Of a stretch of 64,000 nt of DNA, positions 52,272 through 61,556 are shown in pieces. The notes beneath the pieces were generated by a model, which worked only from the letters and a program-made list of their open reading frames with translations, was not told the DNA's origin and did not search any database. The position numbers were made by a program, and so were the translations under genes. The DNA lies in NCBI GenBank assembly GCA_001695595.3, contig MBPM02000030.1:496001-560000 (forward strand), written 5' to 3'. The DNA comes from Plasmopara viticola. Lineage: Eukaryota; Oomycota; Peronosporomycetes; Peronosporales; Peronosporaceae. The first letter of the stretch is position 1, and each line of letters starts with the position of its first letter.

Positions 52272-53267
52272 TCTCGGATTAATCTGACAAAGCAAAAGGC
52301 ATTTGATCGTTATCACAATGCAATGGCGAAGAGCGATTTCGTTCAAGATAAGAAGCTGAAGGCGTTGATTCAACGCGAAACATTAGATGATGCAAGCACC
52401 GACTCACTTGCGAATTTGTTCCGCCAAGTGATGAGGAAGACTCGTGAGTATGAGTATGATTAAATCACGAAAAAGCTATAGAAAGGTCCTCCTGAAATTA
52501 TCAAAGGTGAAGCACGTGAAACTTTCTAATCTAGTAAAAAGAAGCATGCATCCGTCCCACAATCAACCGATACAGATGCTTATATGGAAGAGCCCACTGC
52601 ACCTGAGGAATCGTTCGGGGACTTCTTTAGTGGAGTAAATGAATTTGCGCAAAAGGTAGTCAATACTCGAGCATACATTAATGGAAAAAAGTCATTGCAA
52701 GAAGTGGTAGAAGACCACGTTTCGAAATACCTAAATAAGCAAAAAGAGTTTAAAAAAGAGGATTCAATGCGAAAATGTCAAGCAATGGCAGCAAAGCTTG
52801 CAGATGTAGTCAAAGTTTGCAGATGAAGTCATGAAAGAATCAGAAAAACTTCTCAACCGAAAACGAACCGCAACTCCCCCAAATAAATCTCCCACAGACA
52901 AACGAGCGACGAAAAAAACTGCTAAGCGAGCTGAGGGAGAACCTTCAACTACTCGGCAACTTTTTCAAGACTCGGGTATTACTGAAAGCAGTGATGACGG
53001 AGGAATAAAAGAAGAAAAGAGATTACTCGAGTTGAATGTTGACATAAAAAAGTATATACTGACGAAATCAACAGCTACAAGAGCTCATTTGCAAAGAACT
53101 TGTACGAAAGTATTCAACATAGATTTGGCGAGGCTGTTGATAAATGCAAGGGCAAAGACTAATTTGCAGAAAATGCTGCCAAACCACCAAGAAATCATAA
53201 ATTGACACGCCTTTTTATGAATCACAAAGCTGAGATGAAAGGCTGGCTCGATGGAATTTTTATCTAA
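52272..53267 (+). pseudogene. Unidentified viral gene downstream of the capsid gene, broken
   Basis: About 330 codons across three frames: TKQKAFDRYHNAMAKSDF (52280), an acidic stretch EEPTAPEESFGDFFSGVNEF (52584 on), then FADEVMKESEKLLNRKR and a Lys/Thr-rich region, ending at the stop at 53267. It has two or three in-frame stops and at least two frameshifts. The composition is hydrophilic, Lys-rich and partly helical. The position after the capsid gene would suit a minor virion protein, but there is no recognisable fold, so function is not assigned. Confidence 0.5.
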
Positions 53268-53284
53268 ACTGAACGTTGTTCAAG

Positions 53285-54111
53285 TCATTTTTTCTCTAAC
53301 TCGTTAACTCTTTTTATTAGAACTTTGATGGCAGCAGCATTTAATGCGCCAAGTTTAGAGTAATCGAGAGTATATTGATATCCTTCTAGATCATTATCGC
53401 CTTTTGCCTTCATATTTTCGTTTGGCATAATACTGACTATTTCTCCCCACACTTTCATTGCATCCTGCGCAATCAGTCCAAGTTTTGCTTTGCTCTACCT
53501 TTCCAGTTGTAATTGACGGGCTCCAACTTATCGTAGTGTTCCAAGCTTATTGACGTAGGTGAAATATTCTCTTTGAGTCGTCGATCAGAACTTGTGTATA
53601 TGGATTGCACACAGAAAGTCGAAGACGAGATTATGGAAGAGACCGCAACACTCACCGGGTCTAATCCAAGATTGCTCCGAGTATTTCCTTGTACATTGTA
53701 TTGATAACACTTTGATGTTCCGCCAATGCCAACTGTGTGTGAGTTTGATCCTGATACGTGCAAAGTTGCTGAGGGAGACCCAGTCCCGATACCAACTCTA
53801 GCAGTGAAAGATATTGTATTTCTCCGTGTTTTTGCAGTCATTATAACCAAATCGTTGGTCGTAGTAGTTCCAAAATATGCTCTATTAGTCGAGGTTGCAT
53901 TCGTTGCATTGTTCAATTGCAATCCAAACCCGATAGATGCATTAGACGATTCCATGAAGATCGGCATATCATAAATAATAGAATTATCATTGAGTGCGTT
54001 AGAAGCTTTAATATAAATACTTTTAGAATTTAGTGTAAGAGGAGCAGTTCCAAATGAACTAGTGTATGGTGTATTAGTTTCAAAAATCGTTTTTTGATAG
54101 TATTGATACAT
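53285..54111 (-). pseudogene. Fibre-like protein with S74 intramolecular chaperone domain, one frameshift
   Basis: ATG at 54111. The N-terminal 170 residues are Asn/Ser/Thr-rich beta-type sequence containing VGIGTGSPSATLHVSG, a motif common in tail and fibre repeats. The C-terminal domain starts at about residue 173 with SSDRRLKENI (self-cleavage Ser and Lys of peptidase S74) and continues HYDKLEPVNYNWKG. A single frameshift near 53475 interrupts it; the other frame resumes with GLIAQDAMKVWGEIV and ends in a coiled-coil trimerisation-type tail, stop at 53285. S74 domains trimerise fibres and then release themselves. This is presumably the receptor-binding spike of the virus. Confidence 0.82.
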
Positions 54112-54227
54112 CGTCTTTATTAAATTTCAAGAGGCAATCGAAGAAGCTCAATTCTGATGCTTCTTAGTTTTAAGATGTTGTAGTCGATTCTGTTGCATGT
54201 ATTTGCCTCCACAATCGCATTGATGTT

Positions 54228-54571
54228 TCACTTTTTGCTACTCATACTGCTTTTGTCCATAACTATACGTGATCGCATTTTTTCAGAACGAGAAAATGGA
54301 TTCAATGCGGATTGTTTATTGATACATTGGAGTTCGTTAATCCATAAGTGCTTATAAGCACAGCCATGATCTATTTCGACTAGTTCATATTCTTTAATTA
54401 AAACAATTTTAACTGATCAGCGCCAAATTTCTGAATGTACTGTCCGATTGAACAATCAATTAATTTGGATTTGTGATTATACAATCGATTTCTCAGTTTA
54501 TCAGTCGTGCTGCCTACATAGACAATACCAGATTGTAAATGAATGATTTTGTAGATTTTACAACGCTGCAT
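54228..54571 (-). pseudogene. GIY-YIG endonuclease, copy 2, frameshifted
   Basis: ATG at 54571. Reads CKIYKIIHLQSGIVYVGSTT (both GIY and YIG half-motifs present), then DKLRNRLYNHKS. It hits a stop after a one-base shift near 54420, beyond which the next frame continues IVLIKEYELVEIDHG and CAYKHLWINELQCINK to a stop at 54228. Diverged from the other two copies at most positions, so these are old paralogues rather than a recent duplication. Confidence 0.75.
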
Positions 54572-54614
54572 ATATTTTTTTGCTTATATGATTTGTTTTT
54601 CTTAAAAAGATCAA

Positions 54615-54925
54615 CTAAAGCTTCATCAGACGCTTAAATTGACTGTAGTATGATATTGAAAACACATTTTTCTCATAAAGCTTGTCCATAATGGACTTCA
54701 TCTCAATTTTGATCGATGGGTTGTCGTCTCCTAATTGATTCGCGCCTTCAAGCACCTTTAGGCGTTTTACGAGACCATCAAGAAGCTGATTTACGCACTT
54801 TCAAACCCTCGTGAGGTAATTTTACACTTATTCAAACAATACCGCATGAATTCACGCTCCTGCTCGTCTTAAAGATCAAACAAGGCGTTATTAGATTGCC
54901 TATGTTCTCTTATCAACCACCAAAG
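54615..54925 (-). pseudogene. Unidentified small viral gene remnant
   Basis: Directly after the recombinase gene. It reads DEQEREFMRYCLNKCKIT, then in another frame NQLLDGLVKRLKVLEGANQL and SIMDKLYEKNVFSISYYSQF, stop at 54615. Helical and charged, with at least one stop and one frameshift. No family recognised. Confidence 0.4.
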
Positions 54926-54927
54926 GT

Positions 54928-56306
54928 CTACGAATGCATGAGAGACAAGCATTGTTCTGATTTTACTTGGAATTTGTTACTTCTTAAGCAAGCTTGAAGT
55001 CCATGAAAGTCCACATGGAATGGACCAGCTTTACGGTTCTCTTTTTTATGCTCCATGATCGCTTTGTATGTTATAGCAAATAAATTACCTCTCATAGATA
55101 TTAATCTTAAGTGTTTTGCCGCTACCTGAAGAGTGAAATCGCCATGGAATATGCGTTTTCGACGGCCTTTAGGTCTGCTTGGAGTCTTTTTAACGGGCTT
55201 TGCAACAGGCACTGGCTTAGGCTTAAACGATGTCTCTGGTTCGAATGATGTATCTGGTTTAAACCATGCGAATTGCTTGGATGCGTTTGATCGATTTGCG
55301 ATTTTGTTATAGCTCGTGTTAGCAGCCATGGTGCTGTGGAGTAGCTTAGCATGTAAATTATTCTTTTCGCGATTGGAGAGCTTAGCATATGTTGGAGATG
55401 GGATTAAATGAGACTCAGCGATGTGTCGAATCCTATGTACTGACATTGGCTTTCCATTGCACTTCATGAACAGTTTTAATATAACTTGACTGAAGCTATT
55501 GCTCTCACTTGTATAATCATACTCACCTGGCTGTCTATTGAAAATGAGCCACAGGAGTTTGCTAGGTTGCTCTTTAACCGTGTTAGTCAAGAACTCAAGG
55601 TACGACTTGATCAAACTCATCGTAGTACTATCCAATACTTTATGAGCATGGCACTTGGCCATACCAAATAAAGTGTATAATGCACGTTCAATCACAACGT
55701 AATGTAATCAAACACGAGCTTCAAGTAATCAGTTCTATTAGCTTCGGCCAACTGCTCGAACTCTGATCGAGAAAGAAATATTTTACCATACGTTTCGTTA
55801 AGCACCTTTGCGACTTTGTCAGGGACGGACATAAGCTATTCATAGCTGATGTATTTCTTCTCGTTCTCAGGCGTTAGTTCGCTGTCCAGCCTTGCAGCCT
55901 CGTTTTGCTTACTCAGTTCCTTTCGAATCGTATTGTAGTATCCAAATATATCCCGATATCTGTTCTTGGCCATCTTACACATGGCATTCAATGTTAGGAT
56001 CAGTTTCTCTTTGCTCGTGTAGAGGCTCATTAGAAGCGCAACAATCGTCGAGTTCTGTACCTTGAATGTCTTTTGGAAGGAAGCGTCATCGTGTTTGCTT
56101 GGATACTGAATTTTGGCGATGAACTCATTTGGTGACCACTGCTCTTTCGCAACACCGGCCTTGTAGAGCTTGATCAGCTGCCTGGTGTATAACTTAATCG
56201 TAGTGTCCGATAGATGGTCCTGATCACTTCCTAGATTAATATCAAGAGGAATGATATTTCTGATCTTATCCAGACTGAGTGCTATAGATCTATTAACTTT
56301 TGACAT
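54928..56306 (-). pseudogene. Tyrosine recombinase (integrase), frameshifted
   Basis: The N-terminal part (56306-55836, ATG at 56306) is a helical core-binding-type domain, with SDTTIKLYTRQLIKLYKAGV near residue 33. After a stop and a shift around 55700-55835 the catalytic part continues in the frame ending at 54928. It holds HRIRHIAESHLI (Arg of the RxxH box) and LLHSTMAANTSYNKI (His and nucleophilic Tyr), then a Lys/Pro-rich tail. Members of this family integrate and excise the virus; several Polinton-like viruses use a tyrosine recombinase in place of the retroviral-type integrase of classic Polintons. The first catalytic Arg is not clearly visible in the damaged middle. Confidence 0.75.
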
Positions 56307-56352
56307 TTTTGTCTCTCGCTCTATATATAAGTAATCCAGATATTCAATCTAG
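56307..56352. promoter_or_regulatory. Bidirectional viral promoter
   Basis: Only 46 bp separate the divergent ATGs of the recombinase (minus, 56306) and the small virion-type gene (plus, 56353). The symmetric TATATATA at 56322-56329 lies 23 bp from the plus start and 15 bp from the minus start, so it could serve both directions. Confidence 0.5.
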
Positions 56353-56811
56353 ATGTACAAGGAATTTGCCATCGATTTGAGTCATGCTCAGGCTGTTAGA
56401 GTCCTACACTGCAAGCCCGTTCGTTTGAGCCACTCTCAATTGAAAAAAGGCCATACGCATTCTTCTCATCCTTATAATTACAAGAAACTTGTAAAGGCTT
56501 ATGAATCTGGAGAAGGAACAACATCACATATGTATCATGGAGAAGTGCTTCGTCCTCGTCAATCAGGACTTAGTGGATCTGGATTCTGGGGCAATCTTTG
56601 CAGTGGGATTAAGAAGGGTGCTAGCGCTGCATAGAATTTTCTCAAGTAAAATTGGAAGCCAATCACCTCTGGACTCCTGGATGGAAATGCCACCGCCGCG
56701 GGACCTGAAGCTGCTCCATTGCGTGGTTTGGTGTAAGATGTGAGTGGTGTAGGCATGACACCTCCCATGACTCGTCGTCGTATGAAAGGAGGGTCGTTTC
56801 GATTGGGATAA
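56353..56811 (+). pseudogene. Small basic virion-type protein, in-frame stops
   Basis: The frame from ATG 56353 reads 93 residues, including SGSGFWGNLCSGIKKGASAA, then a stop. The same frame continues through two more stops to a very basic C terminus (PPMTRRRMKGGSFRLG, stop at 56809). A short FWG-type amphipathic segment plus an Arg/Lys-rich tail recalls the small core or membrane-active proteins (pX/pVI-like) of adenovirus-related elements. That parallel is inference from motif style only. Confidence 0.5.
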
Positions 56812-56863
56812 CTTTACTTATGTTTGATCTTAATAGATAAATGTTACAAATATAACAATAGTC

Positions 56864-57202
56864 ATGATCGGTCCATTTTATATAATCGTTTGTAGTCAAA
56901 GCGACATTTGCTATGTTGGTAGCACGTTCAATCTACTCAAACATCGTATGAATGGGCATCGGTCTAATTTCAAGCGTTGGGACGAAGGGAAAACAACAAG
57001 TGAAATTGCAATCTATTCATACTTTCGAAAGTATGGCCCATACGACTTTAAAATCATGTTGATCAAGCAGTATAAGATTGCCGATAGGTCTCAGCTTCGT
57101 GCTTATATAACGTTGTGGATCAACAAATTTAAGAAAACTTGCGTAAATAAGGTTCTTCCATTTGGGCTACTGAAACGGCAAAAGCAACAAGAGAACACAT
57201 GA
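56864..57202 (+). CDS. GIY-YIG endonuclease, copy 3, intact
   Basis: 112 aa from ATG 56864. Opens with FYIIVCSQSDICYVGSTFNLLKHR (GIY as FYI, YIG as YVG, catalytic Arg in the helix after it), followed by EIAIYSYFRKYGPYDFKIML and a basic tail. This is the only viral gene in the element with a complete catalytic domain and no visible lesion. It stands alone on plus, with an AT-rich leader containing AATATAACA. A homing-type or recombination nuclease role is likely; the target is unknown. Confidence 0.82.
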   Translation: MIGPFYIIVCSQSDICYVGSTFNLLKHRMNGHRSNFKRWDEGKTTSEIAIYSYFRKYGPYDFKIMLIKQYKIADRSQLRAYITLWINKFKKTCVNKVLPFGLLKRQKQQENT

Positions 57203-57416
57203 AAATACCGGGAAGCCAATAAAGAAGTGTTAATTTAAAAAAAACAAGCAATAATAAAGAGAGACTTGTCAAGAAGGTTACATGTGAATGTGGCGGTCAT
57301 TACCAATATAGAGGCAGAACATATCACTTCAAATCTCAAAAGCATATCAGATAGGCGGAAGCTCAGTAAATGCGGCAAATCTATTAGCTCGATCTTTTTT
57401 TTGTCTGTGCATATAA

Positions 57417-60090
57417 CTACTCGTCATCAATCATTCTGTACAAGAACGTGGTATTTTGAATAGCATGAGATTTTGATCGATTAAGGCGATTGTACTTATC
57501 AAAGCATCCTTTTATGTGCACCTTGCGACAGCATTTACAGATATTCAGCTTTTTTTTTACAAAGCTCGTATCAACAAGCATTAAATTTGAGATAATGATC
57601 GTATCTTTTGGCGTTCGCTTCATTTCATATCGTTCCTTTATATACGCTTTCAGGGCCTTATACAATCGAGAAACACTAATAGAAGCACCTTCTTCGTATG
57701 TAGATTTCTCGGAGATAAATTGGTAGGTGTTGTTGGTAACCATACGAAGAAGATTGCGGTCTTCAATGAATGAGACCGGACAGAGCGACTGAACTCCTTT
57801 GTTCTTATATATTCTAATAGGTTAATCGACAGCGGTGTAGAAAGACGCCAAATTTCTGATCTTTGATCTCATTCTCAAGATTTGTGCTCTTCGTTTTATC
57901 AGGAATGATACTCTCAAGCTTAGCGACCATGAAACGACGAATCACTTCCCCTGACTCGCCTTTGTAGTTTGGTAGCTTGTTGCTATTAAGAATAGTTCCA
58001 ATATTCCAATCAGGCACAATTACAGAACGCCGTTTTCCTTTAACCGGACATAAAATGGATCCACGAGTAGCCATACTCAAGAAATTAGCTTTTGGTAAAG
58101 TCTTAGCAAGATTATCCATATTATCACAACCTAATACTTCCTTATGAGGATATTCTTCTAATCCAAATGCTCTTGATGAGAGTTTGATAAAATACCAACC
58201 TGAGCAGAAGCAAATGAATACTAAAGAAGGTTCATCAATAACGATTTACCTTATCCACCTTCACCATTAAGCAATACCATGCAATCAAATTTGTCATTCA
58301 GCCTAGTCATTAGGCGACCAATCATGAAATAGATAAATTCAATAGTCTCGTCATCGAATTGGAACTCGAGATATTGATGGAGTAGCGGAGCATAGTCATT
58401 ATTAAGCTCAAACCCTGAGTTAATGTATGTTCGAAACTGAATATTCTCTACAATATAAGCAGTTAAAATAAACGTGGCATTCGGTAGATCGTAGATACCA
58501 TGGCGGAATCCAATGTAGTTGCAGTCAAACTTAATGAACTCAAAGTCTTGATTGATGGTGTTCTTGATAAAGTGAAGTAATTGCTGATGATTTTGGGATT
58601 TGCACATATGAAACAGAGGCTCATCAGCAAACACTACATTCAGAAACACAGCCGGATCCTCGTATTTACGAACATAGTAATATGGAAGCAAATTCTCATA
58701 GATTGCTCCAGTTTAGAAATTCACATTTATACTTGTCTTTGACATTCTCAATCAGCTTCTCCTCAAAAATATCTAATGGTCTTCTCTTTTCCTAATCTTT
58801 ATTCTTTTCTTTGACTTCTTGTGGTTCATACTCCGCTTTTCATTCCTTGTATCCATCTGGATCGGTTCCTCCAACAATAGATTTAATTTGGGATTCAGTT
58901 CGCTTGGGGTAATACTTGGATGTTTCCCAATCATTGAACACTTCCAACGCAGCGGCTTGATCAAATCGATGTGTCATTGTACAGAGAATGCACGAATATA
59001 TCTTCCGCATAACGCCAAGATCGATGTGTTGCTTGCGATATAGCACACCAGCCAACTTCCAAGTATTATTTTTATCATAGTACCACGATCTCTTTATCAT
59101 GCAACATGGTTTGTATAAGCGCTGATCGTATAGTCCGGTTGACACACAATATTTTACAAAATCAATTTTCTCATAAAGCCCTAAGAAGGTTTCTTTGTCC
59201 TCATCTGATTTGAAGTAGATACGCTTTCGCGAGGTTACTTTGCCATCTTTTCGATTTTCAAGTTGGATTGGTGAGATAGATCCCTGATCGAATAACACTT
59301 GTGGATCTGCATCCTTAACGATTTGATGATCGATTGGTATTTCCTTCGCAAGTGAGCACCAAGCATCGATTACTTCAGAAAACCGCAGAATGCCTTTATT
59401 CCCGTATTCAAGTCCATAATCATCCCAAGTAATGCTCTTTGTCTCTCCATCAGTTCTAGTCGTGGCTTTTGACTTGGCCTTACGCTCCTTCATTTTGCGT
59501 TCAAACTGATCAATAATTATAGAATCCCGCTTGAGTGTGCTTTCAATATCTTTGCCTTTAGCATTTTTTTTGGTATGAGCTTCAACGAATTTTCGCAAGA
59601 CATCGATTTGTTGCTGATCGAGAACAAGATTCTCAGCTTTTGCAATTTCGTCACGATTTTCAAGATAAACAGAAACAATAAGATATGCCCATCAGCTCAA
59701 CTATGCCTCGATTGGTTTAATGACCTCAGTAGCTGTCGAGGTCAGTTCATTCTCAGAATCGTCCAAATTATATAAATTTCCCGAATCTGAATGATATTTC
59801 TCCTTATATACCGCGCTATCCGCGATCACCGGTTCGACAATCCACTCATCCACATTTGGAACTTCACTTACTTTCACATTCGAGGTCTCGACGGGTTCAA
59901 TCACCGATGGCGCTGGTGTATCAACAACCTCAGCGACGACTGGATTATTGACTTGTGGTGACATTTCTTCTACTATATTACTCTCCACGGCAATACTTTT
60001 CCGATCCATAATAATTTGATGCTTGCCGCAGCGATCCTTGTTGCGAGCTAACAAACACTTTTCTCCGTTCTTTTTGATGAAGTTGCACAT
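57417..60090 (-). pseudogene. D5-like primase-helicase (SF3) with N-terminal zinc knuckle, multiply broken
   Basis: About 890 codons. ATG 60090 gives a C2CH knuckle (CNFIKKNGEKC...CGKH), an acidic linker, then two stops near 59690-59700. The same frame resumes in the D5 N-terminal region (RKFVEAHTKKNAKGKD on). Two stops and a shift at 58690-58835 separate it from the helicase core. The Walker A region reads LLNGEGG, stop, GKS, so a stop sits inside the nucleotide loop (about 58250). Next come DNLAKTLPKANF, SNKLPNYKGESGEVIRRF (motif C/sensor region) and a shift near 57840. A winged-helix-like tail with a Cys cluster (CKCCRKVHIKGC) ends at 57417. Such proteins prime and unwind viral DNA during replication. 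Confidence 0.82.
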
Positions 60091-60099
60091 TGTTATATT

Positions 60100-60446
60100 C
60101 CTAAAGTTTTATTTATCTAATCTATGTATTCGCCGCTCAAGATCATAATTTTTTTATGATGTCATACTAGTAGAATTGTATGAATGAGTATTGGGATACA
60201 CAAACCATAAATACATATGAACTAGGGGGCCTCAAAAAACCTCACAAATCCCACAAATTCAAGAGATGTGACATATACGACGGCCATTCTCGTGGTATGT
60301 TTTTTTGATAAAAATCTGTGAGTATTAAAACAAAATACTCACGCAGTATTCGCTCTTAGAGTCACTGTGCAACGTCACAATAGAATCCGGCCCCTATCGG
60401 TTTAGAACCGGTTTCGCACGGCGGTGGTTTCCTCATGAATTCATGA
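60100..60446. other. Viral intergenic region with a hairpin
   Basis: Between the start of the primase-helicase and the end of the right-hand nuclease gene. It holds a perfect stem-loop at 60318-60342 (9-bp stem GTGAGTATT, 7-nt loop) and a short CATGAATTCATG palindrome at about 60435. No coding frame. It could carry the helicase promoter or an origin, neither shown by sequence. Confidence 0.5.
60318..60342. repeat. Stem-loop, 9-bp perfect stem
   Basis: GTGAGTATT pairs with AATACTCAC across a 7-base A-rich loop. No T-run on either side that would make it a classic terminator. Confidence 0.6.
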
Positions 60447-61358
60447 CTACAGCAGAACTGCATGAATCCATGGCAGTGCTTTTTTGTATTCTAGACTATC
60501 GATGACAAGATTCATGACGATACGCAAATCGACAATGGCGGTTGCATTAACACCAGTTGAGAGAGCTTGGCTCGCGAGGATCGATAATATTCGGCGCATG
60601 TTGAAGAAGATGTTTTCAGCTGGTCGATCTCTGGTGCGTCGGTAAACCGTTCCACTTGCAGTTGGCGCTGGTAGAATGCCAAGTACGGTGATATCATAAA
60701 ACGTGTATTGCATTTGAACACCTTGGGGACTGCTTTCAAAAGCAGGACATACTGGGTTCCACTGTAATTGCACCACCACTCGGCCGCTTCCACCAGACTT
60801 GCCCACGTCTGCGATCTTTCAACCTCCACTGCCAGTGTTACTTAATCAGTAACGGTGCGAGGTGCCGGTGCCGGTGTTCGGTTGGGCGTAAGTCTCTTTG
60901 GACCAAATGTCGCATCAGCCTCCTTATTCGGGCCGCCAGCTCTTCTTGCTGTCATCGAGCCGCCACTTGCAACCTCGCGTCTATTTCCCGTTGCATCCAT
61001 GAACTCGTACTTGAACACATCCGCTGTGCTCTCATGCACTTTCGTTGGCAATTCGACAATCACAACACGTCCATCATGGAGGGCGAGAAATCAAAGTGCA
61101 ATCCGCAGTCCTTCACCGTCTCCAACATACTCATTGAATGCATCAACGGAAATTCCCTCACAAACGACATAGGGGTCAATTTCGTCGTCATTCTGATCGA
61201 AATAACTTGCAACCACATCAAGCTTCAGCGCATCCATGGCGCCATGAATCTCATCGACAGTGTTCGCAGTCGTCATGCTTACAGTGGTTGATGTTGGCCG
61301 TACCATGCCAACCATTGTGCTGGACGAACAAAACGAATCCCCGTCGCAGTACGCTCAT
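60447..61358 (-). pseudogene. PD-(D/E)XK-like nuclease gene, right-repeat copy
   Basis: About 300 codons from ATG 61358. A 2-base deletion just after the start and two in-frame stops (after GLRIAL, and at TVTD where the left copy has Trp) break it. The body reads DALKLDVVASYFDQNDDE, YVVCEGISVDAFNEYVGDG, VIVELPTKVHESTAD, KEADATFGPKR, and VTLAVEVERSQTWASLVEAAE. A shift follows, after which QYTFYDITVLGILPA and IVDLRIVMNLVIDS run to the stop at 60447. The Asp before ATFG and the Glu of VEV match the spacing of Uma2-like PD-(D/E)XK folds, although the usual Lys is not seen. This copy keeps the C-terminal third lost from the left one. Confidence 0.6.
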
Positions 61359-61484
61359 TTTTCTCCTTTTTGAAATGGGAAAGGAAGCGGAGGAAGGAAA
61401 ACCGGAAGAAACCGGTTTTCTTCGTTCGCTCATCCGCTTATTGTCCGCTCAATATATGCATAAAAGGCATCCAGAGTACCCCTA
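60702..61484 (-). repeat. Right terminal inverted repeat of the viral element
   Basis: Inverted match to 48669-49416, about 783 bp, outer end ...GGCATCCAGAGTACCCCTA. The two repeats have diverged by substitutions and indels, so the insertion is not recent. Confidence 0.88.
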
Positions 61485-61485
61485 C

Positions 61486-61523
61486 GTCCGCCCATTGGTA
61501 TCATATAGTACCAATTGGCGGAC
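61486..61523. repeat. 38-bp imperfect palindrome beside the right viral end
   Basis: Arms GTCCGCCCATTGGTA and TACCAATTGGCGGAC (14 of 15 paired) around an AT-rich centre. It starts one base outside the right inverted repeat. It could be a recombinase core site, a terminal hairpin or chance. Confidence 0.65.
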
Positions 61524-61556
61524 CATACTTTAGATTTTGTTAATTACCTTAATTAC

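Larger units (their letters stand above)
48669..61484. mobile_element. Endogenous Polinton-like virus, degraded, about 12.8 kb
   Basis: Bounded by long inverted repeats (48669-49416 and 60702-61484). Gene set in order: PD-(D/E)XK-like nuclease in the left repeat, small frame, GIY-YIG nuclease and adenain-type protease (minus), major capsid protein (plus), unknown (plus), S74 fibre (minus), GIY-YIG relic, unknown, tyrosine recombinase (minus), small virion-type protein (plus), GIY-YIG (plus), D5-like primase/helicase (minus), and the nuclease again in the right repeat. Capsid plus protease plus recombinase plus D5 helicase is the signature of Polinton-like viruses and virophage relatives. I find no packaging ATPase, penton or family B DNA polymerase. 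Stops and frameshifts are scattered through nearly all genes. No clear target-site duplication; left and right flanks differ. Confidence 0.88.

Noticed and set aside
60318..60342. Stem-loop as a CRISPR or terminator element
   Set aside because: Single copy, no spacer pattern, no T-run, eukaryotic/viral context.
60360..60440. tRNA-like segment on minus with GGTTCTAAACC resembling a B box
   Set aside because: No matching acceptor stem or D arm upstream; T stem imperfect.
45173..61484. One very large transposon spanning the whole cluster
   Set aside because: The hAT, SINEs and viral element each have their own ends; no repeats enclose the whole block.
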